A stretch of 64,000 nt of DNA from Leptospira stimsonii (GTDB taxonomy: Bacteria > Spirochaetota > Leptospiria > Leptospirales > Leptospiraceae), in the NCBI RefSeq assembly GCF_003545875.1, contig NZ_QHCS01000004.1, forward strand, positions 1-64,000. Direction: 5' to 3'. Shown in pieces: positions 36,660 to 49,536 of the stretch. The position numbers and the translations under genes were made by a program. Under the pieces are notes generated by a model, which was not told where the DNA came from, searched no databases, and was given only the letters and a program-made list of their open reading frames with translations. Every line of letters begins with the position of its first letter. The stretch's first letter is position 1.

Positions 36660-38663
36660 ATGAGTAGCGATTCAGTATTACTTCAGGAACTCGATAAACT
36701 TGAACTCAACGACCTGAAGAAAGTCGCCACCCTCTGGAATCTAGCGAAACTTCCCTACAAAGAAAAAAACAAAAACGTAGCCTATCTCTACGAGATCTTT
36801 CAGGATGAATTTTATCTGAAAGGTGTTTTGGAGAAACTCACTCAACTTCAGGTTACGATCTATACAAGCATTCTTAAGAATAAAAACGTTCTGACCTTGG
36901 GAGAAATTTCCCGCAAGGTGAACATTCCTCCGATCAACGTGGAGATGGAACTCAATCTTCTCCGTAAATATCAACTCGTTTATCAGAGAAAAAATCGGGA
37001 AAGACTCACAAACAATTTAGATAAATATCATGCGTTTGAAGAGATCGCCGATCTCGTCCCTTTGGATCAAAATCTCAAAGGGGATAAATACAAAATTTCC
37101 CTGGAAAAGGTTCTGGATCGGAAGAAAACGACTGAAATCGCAGACGAGTGGAAGTCGGCGGTAAAAGCTCCGAAACAAGTTGATTCAATCAAGAAATTTT
37201 ATTCGATCGCAACATCCGAGGAAGGAATCGACCTCAATCTCCAATCTTTAGGAGATTTGGAAAGAGACACTCTTGTAAGAATCTATCTGAGCGGCGGCGT
37301 TTCGGAAGCAGAAGACATTCGTAGTTACGTCGTAACCAGCCGAGGAAAATACGAACAAGTTGTTCCTGCGCTTATTGCGAAAGGAATGGTCGTCGATGTT
37401 TGTTTCGTGGACGAGAAGTTCGTTCGGGTTTTTGCGATCCCTGATGAAATTCTAAAATACGTTCAAACTCATCCGATTCTTCCTTCCGTAAAAAAAGGAA
37501 CGAAACAAAGGACGGAAAAACTCGCGGTCAACGATCTCGACTTCTTTCTCAACACGAAAAAGTTGATTTCTTATATCAGCCGCAAGGGACTCGTCCTTGC
37601 AAAATCGGGAAAGGTAAAACAGGCCGATCACAAGAGAACAGAACAGGAACTTCTCAATCCCGATATCGGAATTTTTCCGGAAAAGAGCCAGATCTATCAG
37701 ATGGAGCTCATTCTACCCGTTCTTAAACTTTTGAACCTCGTGGATATCAAGGGTGAGAATATCGTGCTCAAAGGGGACGTAAGCGGATTTATCGAAAAAG
37801 ATATCTTTGAGATCATGAAACTCGTCGTGCACGAAGTCAACGAAGCGAGAATGAAACGTGTCATTCCTGCGGAAGTGTTCACCGCAACCGAGATGCCTTT
37901 CTATGATAAACTCATTCTGGATAAGTGCGTGAGCCTGATCATCAAGGCGAAACGAATTCATCTTTCCGTGATCTTTTCCAATATCATTCGAGAACACATG
38001 ATTCTTTCTCCAGGATTTCGAACGAAAAATTTCCAATCCGATCTCGCGGAGCTCCGAAAAGAGATAATGAGTGCGATCTTTTATCTGCATTTATTCGGAC
38101 TTTTGGAAATCGAGTACCCGAATCGTTTTCTTACCCTTTCCAAATTGGGAGAATATTTTTTCCAGACTGGAGAATTGTCTCACAAGACGGAAAAGGGCGG
38201 AATTACGATCAACCCGGACTTTACGATCATCGCATTTCCGGATCGTGTTTCCATTCATGGGCTTCATCTTCTCAAGGCTTTTACGGAGCTAAAGGACTAC
38301 GACCGGGTTTATACCTTTGTTCTTACCAAAGAAGCGTTTCAATTGGGAATTCTTCTTGGATACAAACCGTCTGAGTTTATCGATTTCTTAAAAACTTCCA
38401 GCAAAGCCGATCTCGCACAAAACCTTCTCTTCTTACTGGAAGACTGGGGTGGGAATCTTCCGGTTGTGGATATCACGGAAGACTGCGTTTTGGTTCGCAC
38501 CAAGGATCAGAATACGATGGAACTTCTGCTCGGTCAGATCAAAGGGAAAAAGATCGTCCTCGACGAGATCGGTCCAACTGCTGTTCTCGTCGATAAAAAT
38601 CGAGTGCAAGACGTAATCACCGTTTCCGAAAAATTGAATCTCATCGTCAACCTGACCCGTTAA
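36660..38663 (+). CDS. XPB/Ssl2-like helicase-associated domain protein without a helicase
   Basis: The 667-residue protein is mostly helical with several winged-helix-like blocks (QVTIYTSILKNKNVLTLGEI and later). A C-terminal region at about 515-600 (GGITINPDFTIIAFPDRVSI, DYDRVYTFVLTKEAFQLGI, LLFLLEDWGG) matches the helicase-associated domain found at the N-terminus of bacterial XPB helicases (Helicase_C_3). No Walker or DEAD motifs are present. In other bacteria such proteins occur near an XPB helicase; none is visible here. Start ATG 36660 is the first of the frame; a TAAAAT -10-like box lies at 36629. Confidence 0.7.
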   Translation: MSSDSVLLQELDKLELNDLKKVATLWNLAKLPYKEKNKNVAYLYEIFQDEFYLKGVLEKLTQLQVTIYTSILKNKNVLTLGEISRKVNIPPINVEMELNLLRKYQLVYQRKNRERLTNNLDKYHAFEEIADLVPLDQNLKGDKYKISLEKVLDRKKTTEIADEWKSAVKAPKQVDSIKKFYSIATSEEGIDLNLQSLGDLERDTLVRIYLSGGVSEAEDIRSYVVTSRGKYEQVVPALIAKGMVVDVCFVDEKFVRVFAIPDEILKYVQTHPILPSVKKGTKQRTEKLAVNDLDFFLNTKKLISYISRKGLVLAKSGKVKQADHKRTEQELLNPDIGIFPEKSQIYQMELILPVLKLLNLVDIKGENIVLKGDVSGFIEKDIFEIMKLVVHEVNEARMKRVIPAEVFTATEMPFYDKLILDKCVSLIIKAKRIHLSVIFSNIIREHMILSPGFRTKNFQSDLAELRKEIMSAIFYLHLFGLLEIEYPNRFLTLSKLGEYFFQTGELSHKTEKGGITINPDFTIIAFPDRVSIHGLHLLKAFTELKDYDRVYTFVLTKEAFQLGILLGYKPSEFIDFLKTSSKADLAQNLLFLLEDWGGNLPVVDITEDCVLVRTKDQNTMELLLGQIKGKKIVLDEIGPTAVLVDKNRVQDVITVSEKLNLIVNLTR

Positions 38664-39147
38664 AAAAACTCTTTTTCGAAGAATTCTTCCCATCGATTTC
38701 CTTTTCAAAGTTTAAAAACTTTCGTTCCTTCTTTTTTGATGTCGAGGAATATCTACGCTTTGTTATGGACCAAAAATGACTCGCCTTCCCGACGCCTGAA
38801 TCCAATTCGGAAAGAATCGTTTCGAAGTCCTCGGATTCGAAGAATGCCTTGTCCTAGAACGGATCGAATGTGGGAACTCCCCGCTGAAGCTCGTGAGCGA
38901 TCCAAGAAGAATTCTCAATTCAGAATGCTTTTCTGCGAAAAGAACTGTGGGAACTCCTATGTTTCGTGTCGAAAGACGGAGAGCGCGATTCTTCTTTCTT
39001 TGAATTCAAATCGAAGAAGAATCAGGATTGAGAAACTTGATCCCGAATTTCCGAAACCGTCTTCAAGAGAGAGACTTTATTAATTAGAACGAAAGAAGTG
39101 CCGATTCGAACCGGGAAACAGCTCGAATCGACTTAAAGGAAAGGCAG
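38664..39147. other. 484-bp intergenic region with two solo boundary motifs
   Basis: No credible gene. TGTGGGAACTCC (38869-38880) and TGTGGGAACTCCTATG (38946-38961) are partial copies of the element boundary motif. A zero-loop palindrome, GAAGAATTCTTC, is at 38678-38689. Confidence 0.65.
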
Positions 39148-40107
39148 TTAAGGAAGAAGTATTTTTTTTGAAACAAAGCTGTCCGAGAAATTTCCTGCGC
39201 CTGCATCCAACGCCCGATACGAGTTCACTTCGACGCACGCTGTATCATAGTTTAGGAAATCGTAAGTGATCTTCGGACTAAAATATGTGCCTGCAGGCAC
39301 GAGGACAGACGTCGTACCCTGGGAGTTTTCTAAATCGAGTCCGAGTTCAAGAAAATTGTATGCGATGCCAACTCCGCTCGGTCTGCTTATACCTACGTCT
39401 ATATAAAAATAATCGTTTACGGAAACGGTCGTGCCCTTCGCCTGAAATTCGAAAACGGTCCCGATCGTGGTTACTTGGACGCAATGTTGAGCACAATTTC
39501 CAATTGTGGCTGGTGCCGCGATTGCCCCGTCACATTCCGGGGGAATCGGATTGTTAGGATTGGGTGTAGATCCTGGATTCGGAATCGCTATGGGAACCGA
39601 AACGGAGGTTATGATTTCCTTCGACGTTTTTCCAAAAGGATTCACTGCGATCACTATGATTTTGTAGGATAGGGTTTGGCTCGGTAAAATGAAAGTGAAT
39701 CGGTCCGGGGACAGAGGATCGGGAGATAGATTCTCTTTCATATAACCTTTGACGCTTATACCGTCGGCGCTGAGTTTCATGACTTCCGGATGTCCGATAT
39801 AAGCTTTTGAACTCACGGATGATTTCGGGTTGTTTTTAAAGGAAAAACCGATTTGAAAAACTCGTTGGTTTCCGTTCGTGATGAAGGTGTTGACGGTCAA
39901 ATCGTTTAGAACCGGTGATTCCGAGAATATCGACGGATCATTTCCACCAAGGAGGGCTCCTATCGCTTTCGTTGAATCATCGTTCTGTGATTCTCCTTTG
40001 CAAAAAAAGGCAGAGCTCATAACAAGGAAGAATAGTATGGTCCTTACTTTGAATGTGAAAGAATTTTGAAGTTGAAAAATTGGTACTGTTTGTATCGTCT
40101 CGTTCAT
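39148..40107 (-). CDS. putative surface lipoprotein
   Basis: An unrecognised 319-residue protein. Residues 21-36 form a signal with a spirochaete-type lipobox ending in Cys36 (SSAFFC followed by KGES), so lipid attachment is likely. Twenty residues precede the hydrophobic stretch, longer than usual. The mature part is rich in Ser, Thr, Asn and Pro with a proline-rich hinge near residue 190, and looks like two beta-rich domains. It contains a cysteine pair (NCAQHC). It is a single gene with intergenic regions on both sides. Surface location is inferred. Confidence 0.7.
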   Translation of the reverse strand: MNETIQTVPIFQLQNSFTFKVRTILFFLVMSSAFFCKGESQNDDSTKAIGALLGGNDPSIFSESPVLNDLTVNTFITNGNQRVFQIGFSFKNNPKSSVSSKAYIGHPEVMKLSADGISVKGYMKENLSPDPLSPDRFTFILPSQTLSYKIIVIAVNPFGKTSKEIITSVSVPIAIPNPGSTPNPNNPIPPECDGAIAAPATIGNCAQHCVQVTTIGTVFEFQAKGTTVSVNDYFYIDVGISRPSGVGIAYNFLELGLDLENSQGTTSVLVPAGTYFSPKITYDFLNYDTACVEVNSYRALDAGAGNFSDSFVSKKILLP

Positions 40108-40933
40108 TCGATCCTGCTACTTTTAAATTTGAATTTCCATTTTCGTCTGTTTTGTTTCCAGTGCTCAAACAACGTCTTTCTCAATCTCAACCTTTCAAAA
40201 ATCCGTTCTCTGAAACCTTCCGTCTGAAAGAAGAGCGGCGCCAAGACGTTTGGAGCCATTTACGAATTTCTCCTTCCTGTCAAACTGCCGTTTCGAATCC
40301 GAATACAATGAGTTTTACCTTCAATGTAACTAAGAGCCGATTTTCGTTTTTACACCGATGGATTGATTCTAAACGGTTTCCTCGTTTTAGCCAATTACCT
40401 GCTGGTAAAGATTCGAACTTTTTCCTCTTTTCTTGAAGTTTGAGGCATTCATTTTCAGATCCGAACTGAAAGAAGACCAGTATGGTTAACAATCGTTAGG
40501 TGATAGAATTCGTTTCCGAATTGATCTTTTTCTTATCCAATGTTCGAAGTTGATCGATGGAATTTTGATTCGAGATCGAGATCCATTTCCGAAACTTTTT
40601 TTCAAAAGAACAGAGAACGTTTCAGATCGGGAAATTCGAATTCATAAGCGAAGAAGAGAGAATTGGTTAGCAAAAACAGCGACGGTCTCTCGCTTTTTTA
40701 TTCGAGAGGAATCGATTTTAAAAATCTTCGACCCAGAATTTGTATAGGCTTTTGCTATGTTTCAAAATCGAAAGTAAGTTGAGTTCCGAAAGTGAAGTTC
40801 GGAAAATTCAAAAGAATTTTGTAGAAACTTCCAAGGAGGAGGGATCCGAAACGTTGATAATTTTTGAGGAAATAAGAAAGGAAAAATGAATCTCTTTTTC
40901 CGAGCTCGAAAGCTCGGAAAGAAAGTGGGAAAA
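40108..40933. other. 826-bp intergenic region, no gene seen
   Basis: Low GC, several short overlapping open frames without features. The only clear structure is a 10-bp hairpin at 40897-40920, listed separately. Confidence 0.6.
40897..40920. terminator. 10-bp hairpin after the small minus-strand gene
   Basis: TTTCCGAGCT-cgaa-AGCTCGGAAA is a perfect 10-bp stem with a four-base loop (UUCG on the minus-strand RNA), 14 bp after the stop at 40934. The sequence that follows on the minus strand is A-rich first and T-rich only later, so it is not a textbook terminator. Confidence 0.55.
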
Positions 40934-41212
40934 TTACTCTTCTACTTTGATTTTACTTTTGAATTCCCATTTACGATACGGTGCGATCGCTTGAAGTCTT
41001 TCGTCTGTTACGAAGAATAAGGCCTCTCCGTATTTTACCAATCCGCCTTTGTAGTGCGCATATTTGGTCTTATGATCAATCAGTCCGATTTCTCTGACCT
41101 TGCTCCAGTCGTCACATGTCTTGAGAGTCGGGACTTTTCTGAGATGCAACTCCTTGATCTTATTGTCTTTAACGGAGTCTCTGAGTATCTTTTCCCATTC
41201 CATAAAGTGCAA
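40934..41212 (-). CDS. small hypothetical protein downstream of the chemoreceptor gene
   Basis: The 92-residue protein (or 89 residues from the ATG at 41203) is hydrophilic, with mixed charge and no signal or membrane span. Sequences such as WEKILRDSVKDNKIKELHLRK and YAHYKGGLVKYGEALFFVTDE suggest a compact folded domain. I do not recognise a family. It follows the chemoreceptor gene after 63 bp on the same strand and is followed by a stem-loop, so it is probably the end of that transcript. Confidence 0.65.
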   Translation of the reverse strand: MHFMEWEKILRDSVKDNKIKELHLRKVPTLKTCDDWSKVREIGLIDHKTKYAHYKGGLVKYGEALFFVTDERLQAIAPYRKWEFKSKIKVEE

Positions 41213-41275
41213 ACTAAAAGGAAGGGGGGAAAAATCAAGGGTTTTTGCGGACCCTGCGACTCTCTTTCTTCCTCT

Positions 41276-43813
41276 TTAGAGTTTGAAAAATTCGACTTCC
41301 TTTTTCAGATCTTCCGCAAGTCTTGCAAGTCCGATCGAACTTGAACTCAACTCTTCGGAAGAAGCCGCGGAAGATTGGTTGAGATCGTTGATCGTCGTAA
41401 TCGTTCTCGAAATTTCTTCGATCGCGATTTTTTGTTCTCTAACTGCCACTTGAATCACGTCCGATCTTCCTTTTACTTCCTTCGCCGTGAGATTCATCTG
41501 ATCGTTTTTGGAGAGTTGATCTTCCATAAACTGATTTACGATCTTCATCTGACGATTGATTTCCGAAATGCCTTGGATAATACCGGAAATGACGGTGACC
41601 GTGTTGGTGATGTTTCTGATTCCGTTTCCGATTTCAGTTTCATTTCCCTGGATGATTTCCTCGATGTCCTTGATGCTGTTCGTCGTTTTATCGGCGAGTT
41701 TGGAAATTTCATCTGCGACGACCGCAAATCCCTTTCCTGCGGAGCCGGCTCTCGCCGCTTCGATCGCCGCGTTGAGCGCGAGTAAATGGATCTGTTCCGA
41801 GATCGTGTTGATGATTTCGATGACTCCCGTGATATCTTCCGAGCTTCTGCTGATCTTTGTGATCGACTGATTCGTAAGTTCGAGTGCGCTTCCGCCTTTT
41901 TTTGCTTCTTCCGTAATTCTCTCAACGTCCGACATCGTCTTTTCGAGATTGGCGGAAGTTTCATGAATGGAATTGGAGAATTTATTCATATCAAGACCGA
42001 GCCTGTCTAAAAGACCGACCTGTTCTCTGGTCTGAGTTTCGACACCGTCCATCCCGGCGGAAATTTCCTCGATCGAGGCTGAAATTTCCTCGGAGGAGGC
42101 GGCTTGGTTTTGCGCGTTATCCGAAATAAAATTGAGGGCACCGGACATCTCATCGGAAGACGACGCGAGGTTCCCCGAAGCTTCGATGATTTTGCCTAGG
42201 ATGGTCTTCACTTTTTTGTTAAACGAATTGATGGAGATGGACATTTCTCCGATCTCGTCCATCGACAAAACCTTCAGTCCTTTTGTAAGATCTCCTTCCG
42301 CCATCGCTTCCAAAACGTTCTTACTTTCTTCGAGAGGTTGTAGTCTTTTTTTCAAAATGATGTAGATCAAGAATCCGATGAACAACATTCCAACCGTCGA
42401 TATGGCCGCCATCGCAAGAACGGAAACGATTGCCTCATCCGCGATTTCTTCGTTTTCGATCGAAGCGAAGGTGATAAAATCATACTTCGAATTCTTGCGA
42501 AGAATCATATACTTATACTTTCCATTGAACAGATATCGAACGGGAACGTTATCCTTGTAATCCTTCACTTGTTCGTAGAACGGAAAGTCCGTCAGTTTTT
42601 TGAGATTGAGTGCCGGATTAACGTGATTGATGATCACCTCTCCGTGATTGAGAAGACCGGGATAACCAGACTTTCCGATCTGGATTGAACCGATCAATTT
42701 GCTCGTAAGATCCGCGATTCTCAATCCAAAGACGAGATAGGTCGATTTTTCGCCGGGAATGGGTTCTAATGCCAAGACAACCGGAGTTCCCGAAACCGTC
42801 GAGGCGATCGGTTTACTCAGAAAGAGTTTATTAGCGTTGAAAGTTTCCGAGATGCTTGTTTCGGATGGAAGTTGGTAATCGGAGAGTTTGGATGTTCCGC
42901 TCGAGGCTAGGGTTCCCGTTGCAACAAGAAGTTTCCAATTCTCACCTTCCGCACGAATGATTGCAATCGACTCGTATTTAGAAGATTTCCCGAGAAGACT
43001 TTCCAGAATTCTCTGCGTTTCTTTTTCTCTTCCGCCAGCCACAAAAAAGAGAAAGTTTGAATCGTTTCGAAGTCGATCCGCGTCCGCTTGCACTTCTTCG
43101 AAAATCGTTTCGGTGAGGATATGAAGCGTTTCGTTCACGTTGATCATCTGATTGAAATAGGATTTTCGGATCGCGTTGTAATTGAGTTTAAAAACGAGAC
43201 TGGAAACTCCGATCGCAAGAATGATTACGATAAAGATAAACGTGATCGTGAGGGAACGGGTGAGTTTGATTCTTACCAAACTCGAAGTATCGATATTACT
43301 GAAGGCGCCCGATTCTACCAGTTTGGAAGTAAGCCTTTCCGATACCAGAAACGTATATACTCCGACCGAAAGTCCGAGTAGAAGAATGATCGAAAATAGA
43401 TTGTAATAATTCGATTTGTCCAAGGTCGCAAAACGGCCCAGTAAAAGAACGATGATCAAACCGCTAACAAAAATCCTCGCTCCGATTTCAATCGAATGTC
43501 CGATCGGAAGTCTTAGGACGGCTTTTTGAGCGTTGAGAGCCGTATCCTTATCGATGATTCCTTGTTCAATCGTCAGGCTATAATCGCGGATCGGTTTCAG
43601 TCTTCTTTGATCCGAAAATACGGTATAGATGAGGGTAAAAAACGTGGTGCCGAGCGTGATGTATACTGCGTATTTCAGTTGTTCCGGATCCATCTCCAGA
43701 AACGTTTGAAAAAAGACGATCGCGGTTCCAACCGTGATCACGTAACCGACTACTTCGGTAATGAGAATAAACTGAAGTGTGAATTTGCGGATCGACTTTG
43801 TAATTTCATCCAT
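41276..43813 (-). CDS. methyl-accepting chemotaxis protein with extra N-terminal membrane bundle
   Basis: The 845-residue receptor has about five N-terminal membrane spans (near residues 14-37, 47-67, 108-130, 136-157, 188-212). A periplasmic Cache-like sensor (about 213-455), a sixth span (about 460-487), HAMP, and a long signalling coiled coil follow. The conserved hairpin tip is present around IHLLALNAAIEAARAGSAGKG... VVADEISKLAD. Most receptors have two spans; the extra bundle resembles that of Leptospira membrane cyclases. No C-terminal CheR-binding pentapeptide is evident. Confidence 0.88.
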   Translation of the reverse strand: MDEITKSIRKFTLQFILITEVVGYVITVGTAIVFFQTFLEMDPEQLKYAVYITLGTTFFTLIYTVFSDQRRLKPIRDYSLTIEQGIIDKDTALNAQKAVLRLPIGHSIEIGARIFVSGLIIVLLLGRFATLDKSNYYNLFSIILLLGLSVGVYTFLVSERLTSKLVESGAFSNIDTSSLVRIKLTRSLTITFIFIVIILAIGVSSLVFKLNYNAIRKSYFNQMINVNETLHILTETIFEEVQADADRLRNDSNFLFFVAGGREKETQRILESLLGKSSKYESIAIIRAEGENWKLLVATGTLASSGTSKLSDYQLPSETSISETFNANKLFLSKPIASTVSGTPVVLALEPIPGEKSTYLVFGLRIADLTSKLIGSIQIGKSGYPGLLNHGEVIINHVNPALNLKKLTDFPFYEQVKDYKDNVPVRYLFNGKYKYMILRKNSKYDFITFASIENEEIADEAIVSVLAMAAISTVGMLFIGFLIYIILKKRLQPLEESKNVLEAMAEGDLTKGLKVLSMDEIGEMSISINSFNKKVKTILGKIIEASGNLASSSDEMSGALNFISDNAQNQAASSEEISASIEEISAGMDGVETQTREQVGLLDRLGLDMNKFSNSIHETSANLEKTMSDVERITEEAKKGGSALELTNQSITKISRSSEDITGVIEIINTISEQIHLLALNAAIEAARAGSAGKGFAVVADEISKLADKTTNSIKDIEEIIQGNETEIGNGIRNITNTVTVISGIIQGISEINRQMKIVNQFMEDQLSKNDQMNLTAKEVKGRSDVIQVAVREQKIAIEEISRTITTINDLNQSSAASSEELSSSSIGLARLAEDLKKEVEFFKL

Positions 43814-43834
43814 GAGGTGGTTCCCGATACCAAC

Positions 43835-43846
43835 CTTCGCGCGAAG
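43835..43846. promoter_or_regulatory. 12-bp perfect palindrome between divergent genes
   Basis: CTTCGCGCGAAG lies in the 107-bp gap between the divergent chemoreceptor and phosphoesterase genes. It may be an operator. Confidence 0.3.
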
Positions 43847-43920
43847 AGCGCGGGTTTTTGTTTCTTTTCGGTAAATTTCCCGATTTACACTCTTGAATAC
43901 AAGGAGAATCTAAAATACGA

Positions 43921-44823
43921 ATGGAAAATCTCAAGTTGGCGCTTATCGGCGACATTCACGGATTTTGGGATCGACACGACAACGAATACTTTGACACATC
44001 CGATTATGACGCCCTATTGTTCACGGGAGATTTTCCGGGATACCTTCCATTCTCGGGAAGAAGAGTGACTCGGAAAATCGCGGAGCTCAAAAAGAAAGTC
44101 TATTGGATCCCCGGGAATCACGATTCTACGAACGTAGTTCAGTTGCTGGGAGAAATCTTACATTCAAAATGGATGATACGGTTTGGAAGTATCGGACATC
44201 GATTTCGTCTAACTCGTCTTAAAAGGCAAATGGGCGACGCAATTTGTGTGGGTTATTCCGCCACGAAGTTGGATTCAAAAACCGTATTGATCGGAGCCCG
44301 CCCCTTTTCCATGGGAGGAAATTTGAACTTTCTTCCTTTTCTCAAAAAAGAATTCGGCGTTTCTTCGATGAGTGAATCCTTTGAAAAACTGAAATCTCTC
44401 TATCCGAAAATTCAAGGAATGGATTGTATCGTTTTGGCTCACAACGGCCCCGCCGGTTACGGTTCCAAACGGGATGATATCTGGGGTTGTGATTTTAGAA
44501 AGAAAGGTGGGGATTGGGGGGACTCGGATCTCCGCCGTTTTATCGAGTTTGTCAAAGAAAGAGGAGAAACGATTTCTCTAATACTTGCCGGTCACATGCA
44601 TCATAGAATCAAGGATTTAGTCCGGGACAGAACTTGGAAGATCAGTGAAAATTCTTCTCACGCGATCAATGCGGCAAAGGTGCCGAGAATTCTCACGGAC
44701 AAAAAAGGAAATTCATTCAGGCATCATATCCGCCTCGAACGAAAGAATGGAGTTTGGGATTGTAAAGAAATTTTCGTGGGAGAAAGAGGGGAGGAAATCA
44801 TTTCCCTCCCGGATGAGGAGATC

Positions 44824-44847
<24 letters not shown>
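43921..44847 (+). CDS. calcineurin-like metallophosphoesterase
   Basis: The 308-residue protein shows the five two-metal phosphoesterase motifs: GDIHG (residues 10-14), GDF near 37, GNHD near 69, a His in LAHNGPAG, and GHMHH near 226. No signal peptide is visible, so it is cytoplasmic. Substrate is unknown; such folds include nucleotide hydrolases, cyclic-nucleotide phosphodiesterases and protein phosphatases. Its last 24 bases overlap the 3' end of the TPR gene on the other strand. Confidence 0.85.
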
Positions 44848-48768
<3,921 letters not shown>

Positions 48769-48781
48769 TTTTCAATCATTT

Positions 48782-48797
48782 TTAGAATCGATTCTAA
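48782..48797. other. 16-bp perfect palindrome after ilvN
   Basis: TTAGAATCGATTCTAA begins 14 bp after the ilvN stop and is flanked by direct AATCATT repeats. It has no loop, so as an RNA it would form a shorter hairpin. Its role is unknown. Confidence 0.5.
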
Positions 48798-48873
48798 TCA
48801 TTGGAGTTCGAGTCGTTTCTTCGCCGTGTAGAAGGTTGTATTTTCGGCGACCTTGCGTTTCGTTTTTCGGAAT

Positions 48874-49278
48874 TCAACCGGCTAAGAGTGATACTCTTTT
48901 TTTCCAGGGTTTCTTTTTCAGTGAATCGAAAAGAATACAAAGAGAATTGGAATGGCAGATCACTTTGTAATCCGATTTCCGAAGCAACCTTTGTGAAATT
49001 TTATAACGGGGACCCGTAAGATTTTGCAATTCTGTTAGAACCAGAACGGAATCCGAAAAGTAGGGGACTTCCCTAAAATCGCTTTCCGACCAGAGGATCA
49101 AGGGCTCGATCGTTTGAGAGCCGGGAAAAAAAGCGTCTAGCTCGATGCTCCGAAGCGCTTCTTTTCTCGCGTCGTTTAAAATCGTTTGCACCTTTTCCAA
49201 GGTCAATCTCCCCTCTCCGTCGGACTGAGAGCAAGGTAGGGATGTTTCATATTGGTGTGTTTTTATTTGGTTCATCAT
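48874..49278 (-). CDS. hypothetical protein
   Basis: A 134-residue unrecognised protein without signal or membrane span. It contains LTLEKVQTILNDARKEALRSIELDAFFPGS, which could be an amphipathic helix pair, then mixed strands. A GAGATAAAA stretch precedes ATG 49278. It is convergent with ilvN, and its upstream region is strongly AT-rich. Coding is supported by an unbroken frame and reasonable composition only. Confidence 0.5.
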   Translation of the reverse strand: MMNQIKTHQYETSLPCSQSDGEGRLTLEKVQTILNDARKEALRSIELDAFFPGSQTIEPLILWSESDFREVPYFSDSVLVLTELQNLTGPRYKISQRLLRKSDYKVICHSNSLCILFDSLKKKPWKKRVSLLAG

Positions 49279-49448
49279 TTTTATCTCTTGCTAACTTTAT
49301 ACAATAAGAGTTGAGAAACGAAAAATTGAAAAAGATTTGTGTGAAAGTGATTTGGTCTTTGTTTTGAAGGCAAATCGGTTGTTTGGATCGTAAACATTCC
49401 GTCTTCTCCTTTTTCGTTGTAAGGTTATTGTTTTTTGTATATATTAAA

Positions 49449-49462
49449 AATTGTATACAATT
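49449..49462. promoter_or_regulatory. 14-bp perfect palindrome in AT-rich region
   Basis: AATTGTATACAATT lies in the AT-rich 258-bp gap (49279-49536) between the hypothetical gene at 49278 and hemW, flanked by A-runs and T-runs. It could be a regulator site for the gene starting at 49278. No other gene is seen in this gap. Confidence 0.4.
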
Positions 49463-49536
49463 ATTTTTGAATGTAATATTTGATGAATTGAATTTTGGTT
49501 TGTTTGCGTACATTCGGTTTCAAATAAGAAGCCGAT

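Noticed and set aside
38736..39083. 115-codon open frame after the XPB-like gene
   Set aside because: Basic, low-complexity translation spanning two solo repeat motifs; no family or start signal.
40080..40436. 118-codon open frame upstream of the lipoprotein
   Set aside because: It overlaps the lipoprotein start on the other strand and has no recognisable features.
49247..49513. 88-codon minus-strand open frame
   Set aside because: It lies in an extremely AT-rich region, is rich in Asn/Lys/Phe as expected of non-coding AT DNA, and overlaps the better candidate at 49278.
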